A DNA stretch of 64,000 nucleotides from Cupriavidus sp. 2SB (lineage in GTDB: Bacteria; Pseudomonadota; Gammaproteobacteria; Burkholderiales; Burkholderiaceae), in NCBI RefSeq assembly GCF_005503625.1, contig NZ_SCMX01000001.1:124001-188000 (forward strand), written 5' to 3'. The notes under the pieces are model-generated. The model saw nothing but the letters and a program-made list of their open reading frames with translations, made no database searches and was not told where the DNA came from. A program made the position numbers and the translations under genes. Shown here piece by piece: positions 49,147-57,883 of the stretch; the stretch's first letter is position 1, and the number at the start of each line of letters is the position of its first letter.

Positions 49147-49835
49147 CTGCATTAAGCCAACTCATCTCCCTCCTCCACCTCGCCTCCCCAGCCCTCCCCA
49201 TCGGCGGCTTCAGCTATTCCCAAGGCCTGGAGGCCGCCATCGACTGCGGACTGGTGAAAGACGCCGATAGCGCGAGCGAGTGGATTCACGACAACCTCAC
49301 CCACGTCCAAGCCCAGTGCGAAGCGCCCATCTGGCTGCTGCTGCATCGCGCATGGGCGAGCAATGACTACGCATCCGTGGCCAAGTGGAACGACTGGTTC
49401 CACGCCACACGCGAGACGTCCGAGTTGCGGCTGGAGACGGAGCAGATGGGTTGGTCGCTGGCGAAGTTGATCGCGCAGATGGAGTGGGGCGACGACGCCA
49501 TGCGTCAGGCATTGCAGGCGATGTCGCCGCTGTGCCTGCCCACCGCATTCACCGCCGCGTGCGTGGCACTCGCCATCGACGAGCGCGATGGCCTGGGGGC
49601 CTATGCCTTCAACTGGGCCGAGAACCAGGTGGCTGCGGCAATCAAGGCCGTGCCGCTGGGGCAGGCGGCCGGGCAGCGCATGCTGCGCGGGCTGCATGCT
49701 GCGGTGTTCGATGCCGTTGACGAAGCGCAGCGCCGCACCGACGCACAGCCGCCGCAACTCTCGACGTTTTCCCCGATGCTGGGCCTGCTGTCCGCCAGAC
49801 ACGAGACGCAGTACTTCCGGCTGTTCCGATCCTGA
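49143..49835 (+). CDS. ureF: Urease accessory protein UreF
   Basis: Part of the UreDFG activation complex, 230 residues, acting as GTPase gatekeeper for UreG. Canonical segments [25 protein letters not shown] and [27 protein letters not shown] C-terminus are present. The ATG at 49143 overlaps the stop of the inserted DUF559 gene (ATGA) and no separate strong ribosome binding site is seen, so it may depend on coupling. Confidence 0.95.
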   Translation: MTALSQLISLLHLASPALPIGGFSYSQGLEAAIDCGLVKDADSASEWIHDNLTHVQAQCEAPIWLLLHRAWASNDYASVAKWNDWFHATRETSELRLETEQMGWSLAKLIAQMEWGDDAMRQALQAMSPLCLPTAFTAACVALAIDERDGLGAYAFNWAENQVAAAIKAVPLGQAAGQRMLRGLHAAVFDAVDEAQRRTDAQPPQLSTFSPMLGLLSARHETQYFRLFRS

Positions 49836-49851
49836 TCACTCGACTCTCATC

Positions 49852-50475
49852 ATGACCCGAACCAAGAAGAATCCTCCGCTGCGCGTTGGCGTGGGCGGCC
49901 CGGTGGGCTCCGGTAAGACCACCCTGTTGGAGATGCTCTGCAAGGCCATGCGCGAGCTCTATGACCTGGTGGCAATCACCAACGATATCTATACGAAGGA
50001 AGACCAGCGCCTGCTGACGGTCTCTGGCGCGTTGCCGGCCGAGCGGATCATGGGTGTGGAGACGGGCGGTTGCCCGCATACGGCGATTCGCGAGGATGCG
50101 TCGATCAACCTGGAAGCGGTGGATCGCATGCTGGCGAAGTTTCCGGATGCCGATGTGGTCTTTATCGAATCCGGCGGTGACAACCTTGCCGCCACGTTCA
50201 GTCCGGAACTGTCGGACCTGACGATCTACGTGATTGATGTAGCCGGCGGCGAGAAGATCCCGCGCAAGGGCGGGCCTGGCATCACGAAATCTGATCTGCT
50301 GGTGGTCAACAAGACCGACCTCGCGCCGTACGTCGGCGCGAACCTGGAGATCATGGAGAGCGATACGCGCAAGATGCGCGGCGAGCGTCCGTTCGTGATG
50401 GGCAGTGTCAAGTCGGGTCAGGGCCTCGACGAGATCATCGCCTTCATCGAGCGGCAGGGCATGCTCGACGTCTGA
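49852..50475 (+). CDS. ureG: Urease accessory GTPase UreG
   Basis: SIMIBI-class GTPase that delivers nickel to urease, 207 residues. P-loop [13 protein letters not shown], metal-binding [11 protein letters not shown] (Cys-Pro-His), [15 protein letters not shown], and the NKTD guanine motif are intact. It begins 16 bases after ureF and is the last gene of the urt-ure block. Confidence 0.97.
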   Translation: MTRTKKNPPLRVGVGGPVGSGKTTLLEMLCKAMRELYDLVAITNDIYTKEDQRLLTVSGALPAERIMGVETGGCPHTAIREDASINLEAVDRMLAKFPDADVVFIESGGDNLAATFSPELSDLTIYVIDVAGGEKIPRKGGPGITKSDLLVVNKTDLAPYVGANLEIMESDTRKMRGERPFVMGSVKSGQGLDEIIAFIERQGMLDV

Positions 50476-50517
50476 GCAACTCGGCGTCTGAGGCTTGCCC
50501 GGACCCGCCCGGGCAGT

Positions 50518-50895
50518 CTATCGAACGTGGCGGCGTGCCAGCGCACGCGCCACGCCAGCCACGACGTCGCGATCCACGTCGTTGAGCTCGGACATGTAGC
50601 GCAGCGTGGCCTGTACCGAGGGAGACTGCTCCGCGTCGAACGGCGAGCGCGGCGGCTCTGTTGCGCTTTCCTCACGATGCTTGATAAAGTCAAGCATATC
50701 GTTGGGCGCAACGCCGAGCGTGTCTGCCAGGGTACAGATGTTATATAGCGCAACATTGCGCGTGCCGCGCTCGATGCCGCTGAGGTAGGATCGGGCAAGG
50801 CCGCTTTCCAGCGACAGCGCCTCCTGCGACCAGCCGCGCTGCTTGCGCAGCCAGGTCAGATGTCGGCCAAACAGCTTGAGTGGGTCTGCTGTCAT
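50518..50895 (-). CDS. XRE family transcriptional regulator
   Basis: A 125-residue DNA-binding protein. The helix-turn-helix LRKQRGWSQEALSLESGLARSYLSGIERGTRNV occupies residues 16-48, in the SinR/Cro class. The C-terminal half is short, polar and without a recognisable effector domain. It converges on ureG and is divergent from the gene at 51175. A long palindrome overlapping a strong promoter at 50945-50981 is a candidate operator. Confidence 0.88.
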   Translation of the reverse strand: MTADPLKLFGRHLTWLRKQRGWSQEALSLESGLARSYLSGIERGTRNVALYNICTLADTLGVAPNDMLDFIKHREESATEPPRSPFDAEQSPSVQATLRYMSELNDVDRDVVAGVARALARRHVR

Positions 50896-50944
50896 AGTGC
50901 TGCTGTGTGGATATTAAGTCTCTAAGTTGGACGAGCCTAAGGGT

Positions 50945-50981
50945 TTGACCTATAGGCAACGACAACTTATAGTTCGTCGTT
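50945..50981 (+). promoter_or_regulatory. Promoter with overlapping palindrome
   Basis: TTGACC (50945-50950) and TATAGT (50968-50973) are 17 bases apart on the plus strand. The spacer and -10 are covered by a dyad: AACGAC, AACT, TAT, AGTT, C, GTCGTT (50958-50981), with outer ATAG/CTAT arms at 50952-50955 and 50982-50985. A repressor bound here would block the promoter. The adjacent XRE protein is the obvious candidate. Confidence 0.6.
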
Positions 50982-51174
50982 CTATCGGTGCCAGATCCGC
51001 ATATTAAGGGATGCGCCCGCCATGGGTGCGGCACCAGAGATGGCCGGTACGATGTCTCACGTCGTACTGAATCGGGGCAGTCGCGTAGTGGATGTCGGGC
51101 GGAGAGCCGCATCACGCCTTCCATTGCGCATTCCGGGACCTTCTGCGTCCCATGCTCCGTTTCGAGGGAATGCC

Positions 51175-51876
51175 ATGCAGGTTTTCACGTCTTCGACCCT
51201 CCGTACGCGCAGTGCCTTGCCGTGCGAAATCACACCAATTACAACAAACCTATCCCGGCGGATATGTGTCATTCCGGCAACGGCCGGGCTTGGTCACGTC
51301 TCCGAAACGGTGCCGGTACAAGGGTCCACGCGCTATCGGATTCCGCAACTGGAGCGTCCGCAGTGGCTCGCCTGCATGCAGGGCGGTGTCCGCGTGCTCG
51401 ACGGTGGCCTTGAACTGGCCGTCCTGACCAGCGGCGATGTCTTCGTGCCGGAACCGGGGCGGTCGTTGGTGCTCCATACCGTGGTCGATAGCGTGATCGG
51501 CAGGACCATTGCGTTGAAACGCCGCATCGCCGAAGAAGACGTGTCCGGACGTGGCGAGTTCCTGGCTATCGAGCCTGGCGAACCGAACTGGGCACAGCAC
51601 TTCGACGCGGTCGGGCTGTGCTGGGCGGCCTGCCATCACGGCGCGCTGAGCCTGCAATGGCGCGACCCGACCATGCCCGATGGACTGGCCACGATCCTGC
51701 TGCAGGCCGGCATGAGCTTTGCCCCGGCTCCCGGCGAGGAGTATTGCATCGACGCGCTGCTGCCCGGAACCGGCCTGCTGTGCTGCCATCGCGGATCGGC
51801 GGCCAGCCCCGCGCGCGCGCGCGCCAGGCAAGTCCGGCCGATGTCCGCTCCGCAGTTGATGCACGCCGTTGCCTGA
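51175..51876 (+). CDS. Hypothetical protein, cupin/DUF2917-like pattern
   Basis: A 233-residue protein not confidently recognised. One segment (WLACMQGGVRVLDGGLELAVLTSGDVFVPEPGRSLVLHTV) has the Gly-spaced strand pattern of small beta-barrel proteins such as cupins or DUF2917. Several Cys are present in the C-terminal half; no signal peptide or membrane helix. GAGGGA precedes the ATG at 51175; an in-frame ATG at 51022 would sit closer to the promoter but adds sequence that looks non-coding. Transcribed divergently from an XRE regulator. Confidence 0.6.
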   Translation: MQVFTSSTLRTRSALPCEITPITTNLSRRICVIPATAGLGHVSETVPVQGSTRYRIPQLERPQWLACMQGGVRVLDGGLELAVLTSGDVFVPEPGRSLVLHTVVDSVIGRTIALKRRIAEEDVSGRGEFLAIEPGEPNWAQHFDAVGLCWAACHHGALSLQWRDPTMPDGLATILLQAGMSFAPAPGEEYCIDALLPGTGLLCCHRGSAASPARARARQVRPMSAPQLMHAVA

Positions 51877-51893
51877 CGGTTCCGGCCTCGCGG

Positions 51894-52586
51894 TCAGCGT
51901 CGCTGGTACTGCGTGGCACCAAACAGGATTTCCCGTTCGCGGTCGGTGTGCAGCGGCTTGCGCTCTTTCGCCAGTACCTCGACGCCACGTTGCACGGCAG
52001 GGCGGGCCGCGATCTCGTCGAACCAGCGCTTCAGATGCGGATAGTCGGAGAGTTCCACGCCCTGGTTCTGCCAGCTGCGCAGCCATGGGAACGTTGCGAT
52101 ATCCGCGATCGAATAGCTGTCGCCGGCCAGCCATGCATGATTGGACAACTGCTTGCCGATCACGCCATAGAGACGCTTCGCCTCGTTGGTGTAGCGATTC
52201 ACGGCGTACTCGATTTTTTCGGGCGCGTAGATGCGGAAATGATGCGCCTGGCCCAGCATCGGACCCACACCGCCCATCTGGAACATCAGCCACTGCAGCG
52301 CGTCATATTTGCCGCGCACATCTTCGGGCAGGAACTTTCCGGTCTTGCTGGCGAGGTATAGCAGGATCGCGCCGGATTCGAACAGGGAGATCGGCTCGCC
52401 GTCGGGGCCGTCGCTATCGACAATGGCTGGAATCTTGTTGTTCGGGCTGATGCGAAGGAAGTCCTCGCCGAACTGGTCGCCGGCGCCGATGTTGATCGGA
52501 TGCACCCGGTACTCGAGACCACATTCCTCGAGCATGATGTGAACCTTGTGACCGTTGGGCGTGGCCCAGGAATAGACGTCGATCAT
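51894..52586 (-). CDS. Glutathione S-transferase family protein
   Basis: A 230-residue protein of the YfcG/Ure2-like GST class. Thioredoxin-fold N-terminus (VYSWATPNGHKVHIMLEECGLEY), the glutathione site NNKIPAIVD and SLFESGAILLYLA, then the all-helical domain with LAGDSYSIADIATFPWL. YfcG-like enzymes are disulfide-bond reductases; that activity is inferred from the TPNGHK start. GGAG lies ten bases before the ATG on the minus strand. Confidence 0.9.
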   Translation of the reverse strand: MIDVYSWATPNGHKVHIMLEECGLEYRVHPINIGAGDQFGEDFLRISPNNKIPAIVDSDGPDGEPISLFESGAILLYLASKTGKFLPEDVRGKYDALQWLMFQMGGVGPMLGQAHHFRIYAPEKIEYAVNRYTNEAKRLYGVIGKQLSNHAWLAGDSYSIADIATFPWLRSWQNQGVELSDYPHLKRWFDEIAARPAVQRGVEVLAKERKPLHTDREREILFGATQYQRR

Positions 52587-52706
52587 TTGCAACGCGCTCC
52601 GTGGATGGTTGGGGTTTGGGCCGAGGCATTTAAGCACAGAAGGAATAACCTTGCTGGCGGTGCATGATCCCTGAAGGCCGCGTGCGGCAAGGCCGACGCC
52701 ACAATG

Positions 52707-52742
52707 AAAAAAGCCCGACGGGAAGTGCCGTCGGGCCTTTGA
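52707..52742 (-). terminator. Terminator after the minus-strand acyl-CoA dehydrogenase
   Basis: GCCCGACGG (52713-52721) and CCGTCGGGC (52728-52736) form the stem. Reading the minus strand it is followed by a TTTTTT run (the A-run at 52707-52712). Confidence 0.9.
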
Positions 52743-52771
52743 CTTGCGCGTATCGCTACATCAAGAAGCCA

Positions 52772-54034
52772 TCACGAACCGCGCGTCACCGGCATCTGGA
52801 TGCTGTCCGGATTCAGGTTCATGTGCTTGGCCAGTTCGAGCTTGGCGATGGCGTTGCGGTGCACTTCGTCAGGACCATCGGCCAGGCGCAGCGTGCGCTG
52901 GTGCGCCCACCAGTTTGCCAGCGGGAAGTCGTTCGACACGCCAGCCGCGCCGTACACCTGAATGGCCCAGTCGATGACGCGCAGCGCCACGTTCGGTGCC
53001 ACCACCTTGATCATCGCGATCTCGGCCTTGGCCACCTTGTTGCCGACGGTATCCATCATGTACGCGGCTTTCAGCGTCAGCAGTCGTGCCATTTCGATAT
53101 CGCACCGGGCTTCGGCGATGCGTTCCTGCGTCACGCCATGACGGGCGATCTGCTTGCCGAACGCTACGCGCTCCAGGCTGCGCTTGCACATCAGTTCCAG
53201 CGCACGCTCGGCCACGCCAACGCTGCGCATGCAGTGGTGAATGCGGCCCGGCCCGAGGCGACCTTGTGCGATCTCGAAGCCGCGACCTTCACCCAGCAGG
53301 ATGTTGCCCACCGGCACGCGCACGTTCTTGAGTTCGATTTCCATGTGGCCGTGCGGCGCGTCGTCGTAGCCGAACACGGGCAGGAAGCGCTTGATGGTGA
53401 TGCCCGGCGTGTCGGCCGGCACCACGATCATCGATTGCTGTTCGTGGCGGCCTGCCTCGGGATCGGTCTTGCCCATCACGATGTAGACCTTGCAGCGCGG
53501 ATCGCCTGCACCCGACGACCACCACTTGGTACCGTTGATCACATAGTGGTCACCGTCACGCTCGATGCGGCATTCGATGTTGGTGGCATCGGACGAGGCC
53601 ACGGCCGGCTCGGTCATCAGGAAGGCCGAGCGGATCTCGCCGCGCAGCAGCGGTTCCAGCCATTGGTCCTTGAGGGCTTCCGAAGCGTAGCGCTCCAGCG
53701 TTTCCATGTTGCCGGTGTCCGGCGCGGCGCAGTTGAACACTTCGGCGGACCAGGGCACCCGGCCCATGATCTCGCACATCGGCGCGTATTCGAGGTTGGA
53801 GAGCCCTTCCGGTGCACGCTTGGAGCGCGGCAGGAACAGGTTCCAGAGACCGGCTTCGCGTGCCAGCGGCTTCAGTTCTTCCACCACCTTGGTCGGAATC
53901 CACGCATTGCCGGCCTCGCGGTTGGCCTGCACTTCGGCATAGAAGCGCTTTTCGTTCGGGTAGATGTGCTGGTCAAAGAACGCCAGCAGCCTGGCCTGCA
54001 TCTCCTTGACCTTCGGCGAGTACTCGAATTGCAT
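52772..54034 (-). CDS. Acyl-CoA dehydrogenase, ACAD10/11-like
   Basis: A 420-residue flavoprotein. N-terminal [16 protein letters not shown], middle [16 protein letters not shown] substrate loop and [17 protein letters not shown]-terminal [39 protein letters not shown]. The LADGPDEVH segment and overall length match the ACAD10/11-type subfamily. In many bacteria such genes accompany a phosphotransferase-family gene like the one truncated at the end of this window, although 10 kb separates them here. Divergent from a LysR gene that probably controls it. Confidence 0.88.
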   Translation of the reverse strand: MQFEYSPKVKEMQARLLAFFDQHIYPNEKRFYAEVQANREAGNAWIPTKVVEELKPLAREAGLWNLFLPRSKRAPEGLSNLEYAPMCEIMGRVPWSAEVFNCAAPDTGNMETLERYASEALKDQWLEPLLRGEIRSAFLMTEPAVASSDATNIECRIERDGDHYVINGTKWWSSGAGDPRCKVYIVMGKTDPEAGRHEQQSMIVVPADTPGITIKRFLPVFGYDDAPHGHMEIELKNVRVPVGNILLGEGRGFEIAQGRLGPGRIHHCMRSVGVAERALELMCKRSLERVAFGKQIARHGVTQERIAEARCDIEMARLLTLKAAYMMDTVGNKVAKAEIAMIKVVAPNVALRVIDWAIQVYGAAGVSNDFPLANWWAHQRTLRLADGPDEVHRNAIAKLELAKHMNLNPDSIQMPVTRGS

Positions 54035-54135
54035 GGGGTCTCCTCGGTAACCCTTGCCGGATTCGGCTGGGTTGGTGACTGGGGGTGTGACGTAATGACG
54101 CTTGTGACGGGCGCGCCGTGCCGACTGTGGCTACT

Positions 54136-54157
54136 CTAATCCAAGCTGTGAAATTAG
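54136..54157. promoter_or_regulatory. Candidate LysR operator
   Basis: CTAAT-N12-ATTAG (54136-54157) is a dyad of the usual LysR-box form, T-N11-A. It lies in the 207-base divergent gap between the acyl-CoA dehydrogenase and the LysR gene. Confidence 0.45.
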
Positions 54158-54241
54158 AAAAATGAATTTTCTGGATTGGTCAGTATCAATTTGATGCATC
54201 CCGTGCCAGAATGCGCCAAAGCCATCTCGCAGGAAGGTGCC

Positions 54242-55186
54242 ATGCAGCTCAGCCGGATCGATCTCAACCTTTTCGTGGTGTTCGACGCCATCCATAGCGA
54301 GGGCAGCATCACCGCCGCCGCGCGGCAGTTGAACCTGACGCAGCCAGCCGTGAGCCACGCGCTTGGGCGGCTGCGCACGTTGTTCGACGATCCGCTGTTC
54401 GAGCGACGCGGGCAGGGCATGGCGCCCACGCCGCTGGCGCGTTCACTGGCCGCCGAGATTCGCGGCGCGCTGCAATCGTTTGCGCGCACGCTGCAGGATA
54501 CGCCGCACTTCGATCCTGCCAACACCACGCGGCGTTTCACCATCGGCATGCGCGATGCCTTGGAGTCCACGCTGTTGCCACCGCTGATGGCGCGCGTGAC
54601 GGCCATCGCGCCGCACGTGGAGATTGCCGCGATCCGCTTCGACCGGCGCGAGATGGAATCCGAACTGCTGGCCGGCACGCTCGATGCCGCGCTCGATATC
54701 CTGCTGCCGGTATCGCCGGCCATCCATCACGCGGCATTCATGTCTGATCCGATGGTGGTGCTGGCGCGGCGCGATCATCCGCTGGTGAAAAAGGAACTGA
54801 CGCTGGAACGATATCTCGCGGCGGAACACGTACACGTATCGTCGCGGCGGCGCGGTGCCGGGCTGGAGGACCAGGCATTGCATCGCATGGGTCTGACGCG
54901 ACGCGTGCGGCTGCGCTGCCAGCACTATGCGGCGGCGTGCCGCGTGGTCAGTTGCACGGATTTGCTGGCCACGCTGCCACTGCGCTATGCACGCATCGCC
55001 AACGAACCCTATGCCAACCGTCTGCTGTCGCTGCCTTTCAAGGTGCCATCGCTCGAGTTGCATTTGTACTGGCACGCGGGTGGCGAGAACGATGGCGCGA
55101 ACCGCTGGCTGCGCGAGCAGTTGATGGCGGTGATGGCGTCGCTCGGGTCGGGTATGGCCGATGTGGCGAGCCCCTCGCCAACCTGA
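54242..55186 (+). CDS. LysR family transcriptional regulator
   Basis: A 314-residue regulator. The winged helix-turn-helix is at the N-terminus (LSRIDLNLFVVFDAIHSEGSITAAARQLNLTQPAVSHALGRLRTLF), followed by a periplasmic-binding-protein-like effector domain. AGGAAGG precedes ATG 54242; upstream in-frame starts at 54176 (TTG) and 54194 lack one. Divergent from the acyl-CoA dehydrogenase gene, which is the likely target. Confidence 0.92.
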   Translation: MQLSRIDLNLFVVFDAIHSEGSITAAARQLNLTQPAVSHALGRLRTLFDDPLFERRGQGMAPTPLARSLAAEIRGALQSFARTLQDTPHFDPANTTRRFTIGMRDALESTLLPPLMARVTAIAPHVEIAAIRFDRREMESELLAGTLDAALDILLPVSPAIHHAAFMSDPMVVLARRDHPLVKKELTLERYLAAEHVHVSSRRRGAGLEDQALHRMGLTRRVRLRCQHYAAACRVVSCTDLLATLPLRYARIANEPYANRLLSLPFKVPSLELHLYWHAGGENDGANRWLREQLMAVMASLGSGMADVASPSPT

Positions 55187-55392
55187 TTCCCTCACACGTG
55201 CGGCGCGCTCGGATCACACCGTAAGAAAATGTTCGGATGCTGGACGGTGATGATGGGCATCCCTACCATCGTCCCCGTTCATCTGCTCCAGTACGCATCA
55301 CATCACGGCGCTGCAGCGCCCTGGCGTTTTCCCGGTTCATACATCGGGCATGCGGGCAGTTCTCCCCATTCCTGTATATCGAGCCGCTTCAC

Positions 55393-56550
55393 ATGCCAGG
55401 GAAACACTTGCACCACGCATTCACTCGTCGATCCACGCTTGCCAGCGTGACTGCCGCGCTCGCGGCGATGACACTGGCCGCTTGCGGCGGCGGTGACGGC
55501 GGATCCTCCGCCAGCTCGGCCACGCCCAGCGCGGGCAATGCATCGAACGCGCAGCAGGCCGGCACGCAAGCTGGCACCACGCCTTCGACGTCGTTGCCTG
55601 CGGGCGCGGACCGCGCGTGCTACACGGTCACCGGCACAGCCGGCACGCCAGTGACTGGCGCCGTGAGCCTGCTGCCTGCGCGCGGCACCGGTGCCTCGGG
55701 CTATCGCGTGCTCGACGAACCGCGTGCGGCGGGTCTCTGCTATGCCAACTACCGGCGCGAGCAGGTGGGTCTGGCGCCGCTGACGGCGCGCGATGCGCTC
55801 AACACCGTGGCGCAGAACCACACGGCCTACATGCTCGCCAACCAGACGCTGACGCACGACGAGCAGTCGGGCAAGACCGGCTACACCGGCGCCGCGCCGA
55901 ACGACCGTATCCAGGCTGCGTATGCGAGCAACGCCACCGCGGAAGTGGTGGCAGGCGCCAATCGCTGGACTTCGGCAGCGAACGCAAACCTGTCGATGAG
56001 CCCGAAGGACGCGCTCGTAGTGGATCTGATCAACGCGCCGTTCCATCGCGCTGCACTGCTCGGCAGCTACGGATCGGCTGGCAGTGGTTTCGCTGAAAGC
56101 GTCGGCGCTGGCAGCAGCGGCGGCACGACTGCGAACTACTACCAGACCATCGACCTGGCCGACCGCAGCGTGGGTGGCGCGGACAACCAGATGGTGGCGT
56201 ATCCGTGGAATGGTCAGGCCGATGTGCCGACGAGCTGGGTCAATAACGAAAGCCCGAATCCGGCGCCATCGTATGCGGGTCAGACCATGGGCTATCCGGT
56301 CACGGTGCAATCCGTGAATACCTCGCTGACGTTCAACGCGGATACGTTCTCGATTACCGACGCCTCGGGCAACAACGTGCCTTGCGAGAAAGTGGATGCG
56401 CGCACGTCGGGCATGTCGAGTGCCGCGCGCGGGCTGGCGATCTGCACGCCGCGCACGCCGCTGGCGAGCAAGACGCGCTACAACGTCACCGTCGGCGGCA
56501 CGCTGAACGGGCAGGGCGTGAACCTGAACTGGTCGTTCACGACGCTGTAA
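55393..56550 (+). CDS. CAP (SCP/PR1) domain lipoprotein
   Basis: A 385-residue secreted protein. A lipoprotein signal ends in LAACGGG; a Ser/Ala/Thr-rich linker follows. The CAP domain is at about residues 110-270: LCYANYRREQVGLAPLTARDALNTVAQNHTAYMLANQTLTHDE, then PFHRAALLGSYGSAGSGFAES. The C-terminal 90 residues form a strand-rich, Ig-like domain ending VNLNWSFTT. CAP proteins are extracellular with varied or unknown function. No strong ribosome binding site is visible before 55393, so the start is moderately certain. Confidence 0.85.
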   Translation: MPGKHLHHAFTRRSTLASVTAALAAMTLAACGGGDGGSSASSATPSAGNASNAQQAGTQAGTTPSTSLPAGADRACYTVTGTAGTPVTGAVSLLPARGTGASGYRVLDEPRAAGLCYANYRREQVGLAPLTARDALNTVAQNHTAYMLANQTLTHDEQSGKTGYTGAAPNDRIQAAYASNATAEVVAGANRWTSAANANLSMSPKDALVVDLINAPFHRAALLGSYGSAGSGFAESVGAGSSGGTTANYYQTIDLADRSVGGADNQMVAYPWNGQADVPTSWVNNESPNPAPSYAGQTMGYPVTVQSVNTSLTFNADTFSITDASGNNVPCEKVDARTSGMSSAARGLAICTPRTPLASKTRYNVTVGGTLNGQGVNLNWSFTTL

Positions 56551-56564
56551 GCGGTTGGGTCGCA

Positions 56565-56604
56565 CATGAAAAAACGGGAGGCTTCGGCCTCCCGTTTTTT
56601 CATG
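56565..56604. terminator. Bidirectional terminator, perfect 18-bp arms
   Basis: The arms 56565-56582 and 56587-56604 are exact inverted copies: CATGAAAAAACGGGAGGC and its complement, loop TTCG. The A and T runs flank the GC stem on both sides, so it works in both directions between convergent genes. The minus-strand gene's stop codon (56600-56602) lies inside the right arm. Confidence 0.97.
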
Positions 56605-57883
56605 GCGACGACGATGGCGGCTGCGCAATGCGCAACTGTCCGCGCCCCAGCGTTTCATCGCGCTCGATGCCATATGGTGCGGCGGGGCGCGCTTCCGCAG
56701 GCATCGCCGCCCACAGACGTGCCACCCAGTCATGCACGGCGGCGTTATCGGGCTCCGCGCTCCAGATGCGCAGCGCCTTACCCGGACGCCATTGCAGTGC
56801 CACCGATGCGGGATCGTCCTCGATGGTGACGGTTGCCGATTTAGTGGCGATGGCCGATGGAATCGATGCTGCGGAATCCGCCGTTGCCGAATCCTCCGGT
56901 GCCGCAGCATTGAGCGCGGCTTGCGGCGCGCGTCGTGCGCGCAACGCGGCGGGTGGGGGCGGCGCCGATTGTACGAACGCGGGCGCAGGCGCCGGAGGCG
57001 GTGCGGGTTCTGACGGTGCCCGTTCCGCGAAGGCGATGGGCGGCGCGGCGTGTGCTGCCGCCGCTGCCGGTTCCCGTGCAGACTCGTGCGCAGCGCTGGC
57101 GCTGTCCGATGGTGGCGTGGCCATCGGTGCGGACTTTCGCGCTACCGGCTGGGCGGGCCTGGTTGCCACACTCGACTCAGTCGCTTTAGTCGCCTCGGTC
57201 GACTTTGATCGCACCGAAGACGCATCGTCCGTCGCGTTGGTCCTGGCGGCCATTTCCGCAGCCGGTTCCGGCGATGCAACCGTTGCTGGCGGCGGTGCAT
57301 CGGACAACATGACGTTCGATGACAGCGAGGCCGTCATCGGCGTACCGTCATCGAGTTGCCGCAGCACGATCTGCGTGGCGAGTCCCGCTACCGCGAATGC
57401 GCTCGCCGCAATGCCGAGCGATTTCCACCAGCGCGATAGCTTTGGCTTTCTCGGCAGCGGGGTAGGGGCTGCCGACGACGCCGCGTCGCGATGTTGCGCA
57501 GCCTGTTCACGCAACCATGCGTGTCCCGCATCGCTGATGGGTGCGCCCAGCACGTCCTGTGCAGACTGGCCGGTATCGATCTGGTCGAACACCGCATTGC
57601 GCCGTGTTGTCTGCGCTTGCTGGAGACGGGCGGCCTCGCGCAGCACGCTGCCGGAGAGCGTCGGCGGCGCTGTGAACGTGGGCGGCGGTGCGGTCACGCG
57701 TGCCACGCTGGCCTCGGCTTCGGCAGCCATGCGGGCCTGCACGGCGCGTGCCGCTGTGGCGACTGACACGGCCAGTGTCGCCGGCGCTTCGAACGGCGGC
57801 AGGTCGCGCAACAGTGCGGCAAGCCGATCGTCGCCAGCGATGAAGTCATCGGCAGCATCCTGACGGGGGCGCGTATCGGTCAT
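56600..57883 (-). CDS. Putative anti-sigma factor, single-pass membrane protein
   Basis: A 427-residue protein encoded directly after, and overlapping (ATGA) with, an ECF sigma gene. The N-terminal 150 residues are presumably cytoplasmic; one transmembrane helix follows (WWKSLGIAASAFAVAGLATQIVL, about 152-174). The rest is a long Ala/Pro/Ser-rich periplasmic region ending in a conserved-looking ALRIWSAEPDNAAVHDWVARLWAAMPAEARP block. The zinc anti-sigma HxxxCxxC motif is absent. Anti-sigma function is inferred from topology and gene overlap. Confidence 0.65.
   Translation of the reverse strand: MTDTRPRQDAADDFIAGDDRLAALLRDLPPFEAPATLAVSVATAARAVQARMAAEAEASVARVTAPPPTFTAPPTLSGSVLREAARLQQAQTTRRNAVFDQIDTGQSAQDVLGAPISDAGHAWLREQAAQHRDAASSAAPTPLPRKPKLSRWWKSLGIAASAFAVAGLATQIVLRQLDDGTPMTASLSSNVMLSDAPPPATVASPEPAAEMAARTNATDDASSVRSKSTEATKATESSVATRPAQPVARKSAPMATPPSDSASAAHESAREPAAAAAHAAPPIAFAERAPSEPAPPPAPAPAFVQSAPPPPAALRARRAPQAALNAAAPEDSATADSAASIPSAIATKSATVTIEDDPASVALQWRPGKALRIWSAEPDNAAVHDWVARLWAAMPAEARPAAPYGIERDETLGRGQLRIAQPPSSSP

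Noticed and set aside
50496..50516. TGCCCGG/CCGGGCA hairpin after ureG considered as a terminator
   Set aside because: No T tract follows on either strand; only a weak structural candidate.
51022..51174. Longer form of the hypothetical gene starting at 51022
   Set aside because: The added 51 residues are Arg/Pro/Gly-rich without domain character, and a better ribosome binding site precedes 51175.
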